Assembly: GCA_021801705.1 (NCBI GenBank)
Contig: JAJYXP010000059.1
Span: 1-35,668, forward strand
Source: Pseudomonadota bacterium
GTDB lineage: Bacteria; Pseudomonadota; Gammaproteobacteria; Burkholderiales; Sulfuricellaceae
Length of the DNA: 35,668 bases
Direction of reading: 5' to 3'
Shown here: one piece after another, positions 25,369-33,980 of the stretch
Position numbering within the stretch: position 1 is the first letter of the stretch
Layout: the number at the start of each line of letters is the position of its first letter
Made by a program: the position numbers and the translations under genes
The notes under the pieces: model-generated
The model's input: only the letters and a program-made list of their open reading frames with translations
Databases searched by the model: none
Told to the model about the DNA's origin: nothing

Positions 25369-26598
25369 TTATCCGCGGGCGAGCTGTCCGGCGGCTTCTA
25401 TGCTTTCCTTCGGCGCGGCGGAAAGATTGGACAGGCGCTCGCCAAGCGCATACAGGGCCAGAGCGGTGCTGATGCCCACCACCACCAGCGCGGACTCGGT
25501 CAGGGAAGGCGTGTAAGGCGTCACGCTATTCATCCAGGTGCCCTTGAACATCGGCACGTTCTGGCCAGCGACGATGAACTGAAGGCGCTCGATGAACATG
25601 CCGGCCAACACCAGGATGGACGCCGTAACCTGCCATTTGGGCGCCAGTTGCATGGAGGGCGACAGCATCATCAGGAAGGGCAGCGCCAGGCACACCCACA
25701 CTTCAAGGTGGAACCAGGGCGTATTCAGCAGCGCGACAAAGCCTTCCATGCCGTCCTGGTTGCTCCATAGCCCCACCCAGATGCGGGTGAGGAGAAACAC
25801 CAGAACGATGCCGATCAGGGTGGCGAAAACCTTGGGCAACTGGTCGCTCAAGGCCAGCGAACGCAGTTGCTCCGGCATGTTTTTCGTGTCGAAGCCGTAA
25901 GCCAGATAAACGCTGAACACGATGGCCGCCGCGCCGGAAAGGACTCCCGAGAGGATGAAGAACACCGAGGTGGCGGAGCCGAACCACATCGGGCGCATGG
26001 CCATCGAACCGAACAGCAGTCCCAGCATGCCGCTCGCCAGCACCACGGCAATAAAGCCGGCAATACCGATAAAGTGGCTGAATGGGCTGTCCCAGTCTTC
26101 CTTCCACATCAGGTAGAACTTGACGATCAGGAGCCCTAGGTCAATGACGTAGAACACCCCCATCCAGAACATCGGGGAATATATCTGCATGCCGGACGGC
26201 ACTGCCCACAACATGCGGAAGGGATGGCCCAGTTCCAGCGCCAGAACCGCAAAGCCGGCGATCAGGGTGACGATCGCCAGCCAGATGCAGCGCTTGGCGA
26301 CGGGGTAGAACTGCTTGAAGCCGAACACCGTCGCCAGCGAGGCAATAATGGTCAGCCCCGACGAAATCAGCGCGAAGTAAACATAGGTTGCAATCGCGCT
26401 GCCCCAGTTCACGCCGTCGCTAGAGGTGTTGAACGATGCGTGCCCCTCGGTGAACAGCATGTAGAACACAAAGCCCAGACTTGCCGCCAGCACCGCCACA
26501 GAAGCTTTCCAGATGGTGGCGGTGACGTGGTTTTCGCCGAACATTTTGAGCGCGCCGGAAATGGCCTCGTTCACGGTTTTTGGATAAATGAAGTTCAT
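25369..26598 (-). CDS. arxC: ArxC, NrfD-family membrane subunit
   Basis: 409 residues, about ten membrane helices, NrfD/PsrC family. It takes electrons from ArxB and passes them to quinone in anaerobic arsenite oxidation. It starts 12 bases after arxB behind CGGAGG. It is almost the same as the protein at 17153-18385. Confidence 0.9.
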   Translation of the reverse strand: MNFIYPKTVNEAISGALKMFGENHVTATIWKASVAVLAASLGFVFYMLFTEGHASFNTSSDGVNWGSAIATYVYFALISSGLTIIASLATVFGFKQFYPVAKRCIWLAIVTLIAGFAVLALELGHPFRMLWAVPSGMQIYSPMFWMGVFYVIDLGLLIVKFYLMWKEDWDSPFSHFIGIAGFIAVVLASGMLGLLFGSMAMRPMWFGSATSVFFILSGVLSGAAAIVFSVYLAYGFDTKNMPEQLRSLALSDQLPKVFATLIGIVLVFLLTRIWVGLWSNQDGMEGFVALLNTPWFHLEVWVCLALPFLMMLSPSMQLAPKWQVTASILVLAGMFIERLQFIVAGQNVPMFKGTWMNSVTPYTPSLTESALVVVGISTALALYALGERLSNLSAAPKESIEAAGQLARG

Positions 26599-26610
26599 GA
26601 TCGTCCTCCG

Positions 26611-27369
26611 TCAAACTTTTTTGTTGATCGCCCGGCTGCTCGGCACTGCGCCGCCATCACCGGTGAGGTAATACACCTGCGGCTTGTTGCCCAGCTGGTC
26701 GAGCAGGCGCACGCCGCGTTTGTCGCCGATCATGCGTGAAACTTCGCTGTTCGGATTCGACAGGTCGCCGAAGTAGCGGGCGCCCGGCGCACAGGTGACC
26801 ACGCAGGCCGGCGTGAATTCGCGCAGCTTGGGATCTTGCGGATCGAGATCCGGCGTGCCGGGAGGGGCCTTGGAAATGCGGTGGTAGCAGAAGGTGCATT
26901 TCGACACCACGTCGTGCGGCTGGATGCCGACGCCGTGCTTCCAGTCCTCCCGCGCATCCGGCATTTTCCACGGCGGGTTCCACGAGTGATCGTCCTTGCT
27001 GGCGAGCACTTTGCGCATGTCCGGCGCCACCAGCGGTTTTTCGTCGGTGTAGAAACGCACGCCGTAGGGGCAGGCGATCATGCAGTATTTGCAGCCGATG
27101 CAGCGGTTCCAGTCCACCAGCACGACGCCATCCTCGGTCTTGTAGGTGGCGTGCGTCGGACATACCGCCACGCACGACGGGTTCTCGCAATGCTGACAGG
27201 GTCGCGGGAACCACTTGAGTTGGGCGCTCGGATGCGTGCCCTCGGTAAAAAAGATCACATCCTGCCACATTTCGCCCGGCAGCCGGCTGTTCTCCATGCC
27301 GCACGCCACGGTGCAGGCCTGACAGCCGACGCATTTTTCCAGGTCGATGACCATTCCCCACTTAGCCAT
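26611..27369 (-). CDS. arxB: ArxB, four-cluster Fe-S subunit
   Basis: 252 residues without a leader of its own; it would be exported in complex with ArxA. Sixteen cysteines: CVGCQACTVAC, CQHCENPSCVAVCP, CIGCKYCMIACP, CTFC...CVVTC. The tail QLGNKPQVYYLTGDGGAVPSSRAINKKV is the piece that reappears on the left operon's chaperone. A strong AAGGAGG site precedes the start. Confidence 0.9.
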   Translation of the reverse strand: MAKWGMVIDLEKCVGCQACTVACGMENSRLPGEMWQDVIFFTEGTHPSAQLKWFPRPCQHCENPSCVAVCPTHATYKTEDGVVLVDWNRCIGCKYCMIACPYGVRFYTDEKPLVAPDMRKVLASKDDHSWNPPWKMPDAREDWKHGVGIQPHDVVSKCTFCYHRISKAPPGTPDLDPQDPKLREFTPACVVTCAPGARYFGDLSNPNSEVSRMIGDKRGVRLLDQLGNKPQVYYLTGDGGAVPSSRAINKKV

Positions 27370-27432
27370 GATTAGGCCTCCTTAAAATATTCAAACCTTT
27401 TGCGAGTTTTCGCCTTGCGGCAAAATGCCTGC

Positions 27433-30246
27433 CTAAACCTTTTCCACGAATACCTTGGCGCTGTGGTAGCAGCACTGGCCGGAAATCGCGTCCGAAACGT
27501 TGGGCGTCACCTCGTTGGTGCTGCCCGATACGCCTCTGTTCTTGGTCCAGCGCCCCATGCCCCAGTGGCCGTGGATCATCGGTAGCGCCACGGTGTCCGG
27601 GCGGATGCCGCCATACAGCCTGGCATAAACCTCGATGGAGCCAACCGAAGACTTGACGCGCACCCGGTCGCCGTCCTTGATGCCGCGCTTGGCGGCGGTA
27701 TCGGGATGGATTTCCAGATAAACTGTTTTTTTGCCGCCCACGCTTGGCTGCATGCTTGCCGTGGCGTGGGGCAGGTTGCCGCTGCGCCCCTCGGCCTGCA
27801 TAGCGAGTTTCGGGCTGACGAAGTGGAGGTCGCCACCGCCGGCATGGTTGGCCGGAAGATATTGCGGGAAGGCGATCATTTCCGCAGGCAGCCCGAATTT
27901 CTCCACGAGATAATGGACGTGGTGTTCCTCCTCCAGGTAGCCCGACTTGAATTCGAACTTGCCCGAAGGGGTTTTCATCAGCTTTTCCTTCACTGCTTCC
28001 TGCGTCATCCGCTTGGAATAGGACTTGGTTGCCTTGTCCCATTCGTAGAACTCGCCGCGAATCTGGCGCCACAGATAAGGTTTCTTGTACCAGACGCCCT
28101 TTTCTTTCCAGCTTTCGTAACTGTTGACGCCGTTGTCGCCGGGTTTTTCCGCGAAGGCCGTGGCAATCGCCTTGATGATGTTCTCGGTGTTGCCGACCTG
28201 CTTGTAGTAGTCGCCCATCGGTCCCTTGATGCGCTTGCCGAGGTCGATCAGCATGTCGCCGAACACCCGCGTGTCGTACAGGGGCTTGACCGCCGGGGTG
28301 CGGATCATGGAGATGGGGTAGCCTTGGTAGGGATAGGTGTCGGCCACCTGCAAGCGTTCCAGATAGGTATGGTCCGGCAAAATCAGGTCGGAATACACCG
28401 AGGTTTCATCCGGGAACGGCGAAGTGTTGATGACGAAAATTTCGCCCAGCATTTTTTCCCAGGCCGTGCAATCCGGCCCCGAGAACACCGGCCCGGTCAT
28501 GTAGAACATGACGGTGTCCAGCTTGTAGGGCGCAGCGGTATTATGGTTCTTGGCGACTTCCTGCAACATGTTGCTGGCCATCGGCCATTTGTCTGTTTTC
28601 ACCATGTCTATCCGCGGTTTCTTGCGCTCCGGCGCCTTGGCGTAATCGTCCATGAAGTCCTCGGCTTTGATTGGCAGCTTGCCGGCGGGCGGTTTCATCT
28701 GGTAATGCAGGCCGCCCTGAGCGAACATCGAACCGACCAGGGCGTTGAGCGAATGTATCGCCATGCCGCTGTACGTGCCGTTGGTGTGGGCGTGGGCGCC
28801 GCGCTCGAAGATGGCGATGGCGGGATGGGTGGTGCCGAATTCGCGCGCCACGGCATGGATGGTTTTGGCCGGGATGGTGGTGATCTTTTCCGCCCATTCC
28901 GGGGTGCAGTCCTTGAGCACGGCGTTCCACCATTCCGGCAGGCCAAGCACCCATTTTTCCTCGAACAGCGCTTGCCCGGCCTTGATTTCAGGTTCCGGCT
29001 TCTTGTCTTTATCGAGGGCTTCCCGTTGCTTGCGGTCGATTTCTTCGGAGAGCGCCTTTTTGGCTTCTTCTTTCTCGAATTTGGCGATTTTTCCGGCGAT
29101 GGCTTTTTCGGCTGCAGGGTTCCCTTTGGCCAGCACTTGTTCCTCGAGGAGTTTGGCGAGGGCTGCTTTGGTCTTGGCCTTTTCGGCCGCGGCTTTTTCA
29201 GCCGCAATCTTGTCAGCGGCAGCTTTTTCGGCTGCGGCTTTTTCCTTGGCAAGAGTCCTGTTCCGGATATCCTCGTCGGTAAAAACAGCCGCCACGGTTT
29301 CGCCTGGCTTGAAGTGGTTCACGCCATCGACGAAATTACCGACGAAGGGTTTGTCCCACAAGCCCTCGGTGAGGATGACATGGGCGATAGCCAGCGCCAT
29401 CGCACCGTCCGTGCCGGGCTTGATGAGCAGCGCCCGATCCGCCGATGCGGCGCTGGTGTTCAGATGCACGTCGACGAAGGTGACCTTGGTCTTGGCCGGC
29501 TTGGTGCGCATTACCCCCCACGCCCGCATGTTGCCGGTGAAGGGGCGGAACGATTCCAGAAAGCCCGCGCCGAACACCAGCATGTAGTTGGTATTCGCAT
29601 AATCGTAGGCGTTGTAGGCGTGATTGCCGTCGAGAATCTTCTTGGCCTCCTCGCTGCCGTCGGAACACATGGAGGAATGGCCCAGGCCGATGTTGGGCGA
29701 GCCGTACAACGCGCTCCAGTCCTTGAACAGCCCAGCGTCGGTGGCGCCCCAGCCGCGGCCGTAAATCAGTCCGAAGCGGTGGGACTCATTTTTCGCGCGC
29801 AGATCGTTCAGACGTTTGGCGACCGTATCCAATGCCTCGTCCCAGCTAATCGGCACGAATTTCGGGTCTTCGTTGCGCCCCTTCTTCGGGTTGGTGCGCT
29901 TCATCGGCCCCTTGAAGCGGTCGGCATCATAGAGCAGGTATTGCCCGTAATGTCCTTTGGGACAGAGCTTGCCTTCGGAAAGCGGATTGTCGAGGGTGCC
30001 GTACACTGCATGCACTCGCCCGTCAGTGGTGTAGACGTCGATGCCGCAACGCGCCGGGCACTGGTGGCAGAAGCTCTTGGTGACGACGGTCTGGCCGCCG
30101 GACGGGGGGGTGGTCGCCTGCGCCTCGGTCAAAGTGGCGAAGTTCGGCAGCGTTCCCGCGCCAACAGCCCCCAGTGCGCCGGCCGTTCCGGTCGCCTGCA
30201 GGAAGCGGCGACGGGTGATAGGCGTTTTCAGCAAATCCATGCTCAT
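27433..30246 (-). CDS. arxA: ArxA, anaerobic arsenite oxidase catalytic subunit with a charged helical insertion
   Basis: 937 residues. Tat leader (ITRRRFLQATGTAGALGAVGA, residues 10-30). The [4Fe-4S] motif is complete: C60-x2-C63-x3-C67-x27-C95. C194 (GHSSMCSDGSEEAKK) is the probable Mo ligand. ArxA oxidises arsenite to arsenate and is a sister clade of ArrA arsenate reductases. The assignment rests mainly on the full arxB2ABCD + arxXSR context. Residues ~325-430 are an insertion rich in Ala, Lys and Glu (AKEKAAAEKAAADKIAAEKA...), predicted as a long charged helix or coiled coil, between DEDIRNR and KWVLGLPEWW where relatives have only a short link. ArxA/ArrA proteins are usually about 800-850 residues. 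Confidence 0.85.
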   Translation of the reverse strand: MSMDLLKTPITRRRFLQATGTAGALGAVGAGTLPNFATLTEAQATTPPSGGQTVVTKSFCHQCPARCGIDVYTTDGRVHAVYGTLDNPLSEGKLCPKGHYGQYLLYDADRFKGPMKRTNPKKGRNEDPKFVPISWDEALDTVAKRLNDLRAKNESHRFGLIYGRGWGATDAGLFKDWSALYGSPNIGLGHSSMCSDGSEEAKKILDGNHAYNAYDYANTNYMLVFGAGFLESFRPFTGNMRAWGVMRTKPAKTKVTFVDVHLNTSAASADRALLIKPGTDGAMALAIAHVILTEGLWDKPFVGNFVDGVNHFKPGETVAAVFTDEDIRNRTLAKEKAAAEKAAADKIAAEKAAAEKAKTKAALAKLLEEQVLAKGNPAAEKAIAGKIAKFEKEEAKKALSEEIDRKQREALDKDKKPEPEIKAGQALFEEKWVLGLPEWWNAVLKDCTPEWAEKITTIPAKTIHAVAREFGTTHPAIAIFERGAHAHTNGTYSGMAIHSLNALVGSMFAQGGLHYQMKPPAGKLPIKAEDFMDDYAKAPERKKPRIDMVKTDKWPMASNMLQEVAKNHNTAAPYKLDTVMFYMTGPVFSGPDCTAWEKMLGEIFVINTSPFPDETSVYSDLILPDHTYLERLQVADTYPYQGYPISMIRTPAVKPLYDTRVFGDMLIDLGKRIKGPMGDYYKQVGNTENIIKAIATAFAEKPGDNGVNSYESWKEKGVWYKKPYLWRQIRGEFYEWDKATKSYSKRMTQEAVKEKLMKTPSGKFEFKSGYLEEEHHVHYLVEKFGLPAEMIAFPQYLPANHAGGGDLHFVSPKLAMQAEGRSGNLPHATASMQPSVGGKKTVYLEIHPDTAAKRGIKDGDRVRVKSSVGSIEVYARLYGGIRPDTVALPMIHGHWGMGRWTKNRGVSGSTNEVTPNVSDAISGQCCYHSAKVFVEKV

Positions 30247-30298
30247 GATTGCCCTCCTTTAGAGTTTTAGGGTTTCCCCGAATGAAAGTCCGAATTCC

Positions 30299-31498
30299 TT
30301 ACAGATCTGCATCTGCAAAACTTGTGCCAAACAGGCTTTCCGCCATTTTCAGGTTGCTGCTACAAGCTGGGCAGAAGTCGTCATCTACGTGATTCACAAA
30401 GAGTTTGCCGCACCTGGCACAGTCGCGCAAAGGGAAGATGTTCAGTTGCCTGCCCTCCGGTGAGTGCGGGGTCGCCATGTCGCCAGACGGTAACAGGCTC
30501 AGTGATCCGGTCGGACAGTGGCGAGTGCATAGCCCGCAGGCCAGGCATAGTTCCGGGTCGAAACGCAGCCCTGCCGAAATTTCGTTTTGGATAACGGCAA
30601 GCGCGCCGCTTGGGCAAACCGCGCTGCAAACGCCATGCAAGGCGCAGCGCCCGGAGACCGACATATCCGGGAAGAACTTCGCCGGTAGCGCTTTTCCCGC
30701 CTGCCCGGCCAGTTCCTTCAGGCTCGCGGCCATCCGCTTGCGGGCGTGGTGGATGACCGGCGAGGCCGACAGCGCGCCACGCGTGGTTTCGACCGCCAAT
30801 CGCGACATATCGGGCGAACGGATGGCGGCTGCCGTTTCGGCTGTCCGCTTGAGCAACGCGCCGAAAAACGCGCGGCGCGGCATGGCGGGGCCGTCCGTCA
30901 TGGCGGTCATGGGTAACGCCAAATCATGGGGGGTCGGCATGTTGTGAACCAGAGGGAAGCGCTCGCCGGGCAACCCGGCATCCTCAACCAGCCTGCGAAC
31001 CGTATCGGCAAGCGCTTTCACCGGGGCATTTCCCGCGCCGGACGGGCATGTCGCGCACCAGCCGCGGTCGATCAATGTGACGGCGCTGGAACGCCGCGCC
31101 ACCAGTCCGATCAGCGCGGAGAGGGAAATTCCGCCCAGACAGGGAACTTGCCACGCATTTCCCGCGAGCTTGCGCGGTACACGGCGGCATTCGAGGCGTA
31201 GCGGGGCGACGGCTGCGCCGCCCGGCAACGGCTGCACGAGTTCATCGAACCCCTCGACAAGCAACGCGCCGGAAGGGCAAACGGCGGCACACCGGCCGCA
31301 GCCCGTGCAACCGGGCGCCAGTTCCACCCGGTCGGCTTCCACGCGGATCGCCTGAACTGGACAGGCATCCCGGCATGCTTCGCACCCCATGCCGCCGGGC
31401 CTGAGTTTCAAGCAGGCATCCGCGCAAAACCACACGGGCTGCGTCGCGGCGAGGCGCTTGAAACTGGCGTTGGATCCAATGGAGGCCGGTGTATTCAT
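30299..31498 (-). CDS. arxB2: ArxB2-type polyferredoxin
   Basis: About 399 residues from ATG at 31498. The frame is open to 31639, but the sigma-54 promoter at 31529-31544 would start RNA near 31517, so only this ATG (or one just upstream at 31516) is inside the message. Four ferredoxin-like motifs: CEACRDACP, CTGCGRCAAVCP, CALHGVCSAVCP and CLACGLCTRHCP. In between are further Cys (VPCLGG, WCATCPSG), and at the end a zinc-ribbon-like CARCGKLF...CPAC. It is first gene of the arx operon, where a second Fe-S protein is known. No leader; a cytoplasmic role in electron transfer or cofactor loading is possible. Confidence 0.8.
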   Translation of the reverse strand: MNTPASIGSNASFKRLAATQPVWFCADACLKLRPGGMGCEACRDACPVQAIRVEADRVELAPGCTGCGRCAAVCPSGALLVEGFDELVQPLPGGAAVAPLRLECRRVPRKLAGNAWQVPCLGGISLSALIGLVARRSSAVTLIDRGWCATCPSGAGNAPVKALADTVRRLVEDAGLPGERFPLVHNMPTPHDLALPMTAMTDGPAMPRRAFFGALLKRTAETAAAIRSPDMSRLAVETTRGALSASPVIHHARKRMAASLKELAGQAGKALPAKFFPDMSVSGRCALHGVCSAVCPSGALAVIQNEISAGLRFDPELCLACGLCTRHCPTGSLSLLPSGDMATPHSPEGRQLNIFPLRDCARCGKLFVNHVDDDFCPACSSNLKMAESLFGTSFADADL

Positions 31499-31528
31499 AG
31501 TGGGATTTGTTTGCATACGGATTGCCCA

Positions 31529-31544
31529 TGCAAAGTACGTTCCA
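31529..31544 (-). promoter_or_regulatory. Sigma-54 promoter of the arx operon
   Basis: On the minus strand TGGAACG-TACT-TTGCA matches the -24/-12 consensus TGGCACG-N4-TTGCA with one change, and GG and GC are exactly 10 bases apart. It lies about 30 bases ahead of arxB2, and the divergent set encodes a sigma-54 activator with GAFTGA. Confidence 0.82.
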
Positions 31545-31618
31545 TCCCTTATAGCTTGCCTAACTACGCGAAAAAAACTATCTTGCTCCAGGAATCGGTA
31601 AATACTGAATAAGACTGC

Positions 31619-31666
31619 GTTACCATTTTGCGATCGCATTCTGGTGTGTTGTTACCAAAGGGTAAC
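31619..31666. promoter_or_regulatory. Probable ArxR upstream activator sites
   Basis: GTTACC-AAAG-GGTAAC (31651-31666) is a perfect inverted repeat. The half-site GTTACCA recurs at 31619-31625, 32 bases away, about three helix turns. Both lie 100-150 bases upstream of the sigma-54 start, where NtrC-type activators bind, and just ahead of arxX. Confidence 0.68.
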
Positions 31667-31683
31667 CTGGGGGGAAATTGATC

Positions 31684-32523
31684 ATGCATCGCCGGATTTT
31701 TATGGGTGTGCTGCTATTGTTGCTGACAGGAACGTCCCTTGGCGCCGACAAGCCGCTTCATGTCGGCATGACGCCGGCCTTCCTGCACGACCAGCATGCG
31801 CTTCTGGCGGTTTGGCGGGACTATTTGCAGCACAGGCTGAAGCGGCCGGTGGAGTTCGTGCCGCGCGACCGTTACCGCGAAACGATGGATTTGTTGCAGC
31901 AACGCAAACTCGATTTCGCCTGGGTATGCGATTATCCCTATGTCGCGATGGGGAAGGAAGTCAAGCTGCTCGCCGTCCCGGTCAGTCAGGGCAAGCCGAT
32001 TTACCGTTCCTACCTGATCGTTCCCGCCAAGGATACCCACACCCGTTCCATCGCGGACCTGAAAGGCGCGGTGTTCGCCTATGCCGATCCGCTGTCGAAC
32101 ACTGGCTACCTGGTGCCGCGATTCGCTATCAAGCAGGCGGGATACGACTTGGGGACCTTCTTCCGCCGCACTTTTTTCACCTGGTCGCATCGCAAGGCGA
32201 TTGAGGCAGTGGCAAGCGGACTTGCCCAAGGGGCGGCGGTGGACAGTTACGTTTGGGACTCTCTCTCCAAGGTGAACCCCGAAATTGCCGCCAAAACTCG
32301 TGTGGTAAAGCAATCCGAGCCATTCGGATTTCCGCCGTTCGTGGCGAATCGCAGTGTCAGCCAGGCGGATTTCGACGCCATGCGCGCCGCGCTCCTGGAC
32401 ATGAGCAAGAACCCCGCCGGACAGGCGCTGCTGGCCAAGCTGAATCTGGATGGCTTTATCGCCGGTTCTCCCGACCTCTACAAAAGCGTCGCCGACATGG
32501 CGGCCCTTGTCGGCCAACCCTGA
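31684..32523 (+). CDS. arxX: ArxX, PhnD-like periplasmic arsenite sensor
   Basis: 279 residues from ATG at 31684 with GGGGGGAAA ahead. Signal peptide (MHRRIFMGVLLLLLTGTSLGA). PhnD/AioX-type binding protein: LHVGMTPAFLHDQHALLAVWRDYL, then KLDFAWVCDYPYVAMG. C82 is the only cysteine of the protein and lies in the ligand loop, where AioX uses a Cys to bind arsenite. It would pass the signal to the ArxS kinase, whose gene overlaps its stop (TGATG). Confidence 0.85.
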   Translation: MHRRIFMGVLLLLLTGTSLGADKPLHVGMTPAFLHDQHALLAVWRDYLQHRLKRPVEFVPRDRYRETMDLLQQRKLDFAWVCDYPYVAMGKEVKLLAVPVSQGKPIYRSYLIVPAKDTHTRSIADLKGAVFAYADPLSNTGYLVPRFAIKQAGYDLGTFFRRTFFTWSHRKAIEAVASGLAQGAAVDSYVWDSLSKVNPEIAAKTRVVKQSEPFGFPPFVANRSVSQADFDAMRAALLDMSKNPAGQALLAKLNLDGFIAGSPDLYKSVADMAALVGQP

Positions 32524-33980
32524 TGTTCTTCAACCTGAGCCTGCGCTACAAGCTGCCGCTGTGGGGCGGTCTGCTTATCGTCATCACCGCCCTGACGCTG
32601 TCGCTGTCCTTCATGGGGCAAGCCTACGACGACCTGAAGCAGGACGTTCTGCGCAGTTCGGAAGACCTGGGGCTGACCATGTCGCGCGCGCTTTTCCCCC
32701 TCGTGTTGCACGACGATGTGTGGCCGGCTTTCGAAATGGTTTCCCTGCCCTTCCAGGACGGCGCCCGCGCCAATGCCATGCACGCCGAGAGCCTGATCGT
32801 GCTCGACCCCAATAGACGGATATATGTCTCTTCCCACCCGGAACGCTATCCGGTGTTATCCGATCTCACTGCTCTCGGGCGGGAGTTCGCCTATGTCGAC
32901 AAGGAGCTGGGGGCACTGCAAGCGGGCGAAACCCGGGTGCTGGAGCCGCCGGACTCATCCCGCCTGTTCATCGCCGTGCCGATCATCTCCGACGGCGTGA
33001 CACTCGGCACATTGCTGGCGGTGCATGACACCTCGACCTTCTGGTTCCGCTTCTTGCGGCTTGCCGGCCGGGCGCTGTGGATCACGCTGATTGTCCTGGG
33101 CGTTTTGCTGCCCATCAACTGGTACTGGGGGCAGAGCATGACCCAGCCGCTCTCGTTGCTGGCGCGGCATATGGAAACCATCCACCATCAACTGCCGGAG
33201 GCGCTGGAACCCGGAATCCATGAGTGTGGCGATGAATTGGGACAACTCTATAAAGCCTTTGCCGAGATGGTGGCGCAACTCAAGGAAAAAGCCCTGCTGG
33301 AAAAGCAAATGATCCAGTCCGAGCGCATGGCTGCGGTGGGACGCCTCACCGCCGGTATCGCCCACGAGATCAACAACCCGCTGGGCGGCATGTTCAACGC
33401 CATCAGCACGCTCAAGCGCCACGTTTCGCTTGACTCCGTCGCCCAGATGACCGTTTCTCACCTCGACAGGGGCTTGCAGCAAATCCGTGAAACCGTTGCC
33501 GCATTGCTGGTGGAAGCAAAATTGAAAAACCGCGATCTTACCCCGCAAGATTTCGACGACGTGCGCTTGCTGGTCACGCCCGAGGCGCACAAGAAGCGCA
33601 TCGGGCTTGCCTGGTCGATCAGCACCGGCGAGCCGGTGCCGCTGCCGTCCACGCTGGTGCGGCAGATTCTCATCAACCTGTTGCTCAACGCGATCCAGGC
33701 GGCATCCGATGGCGGGCATGTATCTCTGCAGGCGGCCATGGACGGGAACAATCTGCTCCTCCGCGTGGAAAACGACGGCAGGACGCTGACTTCGGAACAA
33801 ATGGGCACCTTGTTCGAGCCTTTCTCGCGTTTCAGCGAGCAGGGAAATGGGCTGGGTTTGTGGATCACCTACCAGATCGTGCAGCAACTCAAAGGGGAAA
33901 TCAAGGCGGGCGCCGATGCCGGCCTCACGCATTTTCTTGTTTTGCTTCCTCTGCCTGGCCTGAAAGACGAAAATGTCTAA
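32523..33980 (+). CDS. arxS: ArxS, sensor histidine kinase
   Basis: 485 residues. Membrane helix at about 12-32, periplasmic domain about 33-182, second helix about 183-202, then a HAMP-like link, a coiled region (KEKALLEKQMIQSERMAAVG) and the DHp box with H281 (AGIAHEINNPLGG). ATP-binding boxes: NLLLNAIQAA (N box) and GNGLGLWIT (G box). The ATPase domain is short, close to the NtrB/DctB type. The periplasmic part should receive the ArxX signal. It overlaps arxR by 8 bases. Confidence 0.88.
   Translation: MFFNLSLRYKLPLWGGLLIVITALTLSLSFMGQAYDDLKQDVLRSSEDLGLTMSRALFPLVLHDDVWPAFEMVSLPFQDGARANAMHAESLIVLDPNRRIYVSSHPERYPVLSDLTALGREFAYVDKELGALQAGETRVLEPPDSSRLFIAVPIISDGVTLGTLLAVHDTSTFWFRFLRLAGRALWITLIVLGVLLPINWYWGQSMTQPLSLLARHMETIHHQLPEALEPGIHECGDELGQLYKAFAEMVAQLKEKALLEKQMIQSERMAAVGRLTAGIAHEINNPLGGMFNAISTLKRHVSLDSVAQMTVSHLDRGLQQIRETVAALLVEAKLKNRDLTPQDFDDVRLLVTPEAHKKRIGLAWSISTGEPVPLPSTLVRQILINLLLNAIQAASDGGHVSLQAAMDGNNLLLRVENDGRTLTSEQMGTLFEPFSRFSEQGNGLGLWITYQIVQQLKGEIKAGADAGLTHFLVLLPLPGLKDENV

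Larger units (their letters stand above)
24468..26700 (-). repeat. Source copy of the duplicated arxB(3' end)-arxC-arxD block
   Basis: Counterpart of 16704-18487. Because this copy has complete genes in the known arx order, and the tail at 26611-26700 is native to the Fe-S protein (other family members end in PKVYYL, as does the subunit at 22125), this is the donor and the left block is the copy. Confidence 0.85.

Noticed and set aside
27706-30270. 854-codon open frame on the plus strand opposite arxA
   Set aside because: Shadow frame caused by the GC-rich codon pattern; the protein has no family motif, whereas the minus frame has Tat, Fe-S and Mo motifs.
31499-31639. Upstream start for arxB2
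   Set aside because: The extension lies upstream of the sigma-54 transcript start and has no Fe-S or other family sequence.
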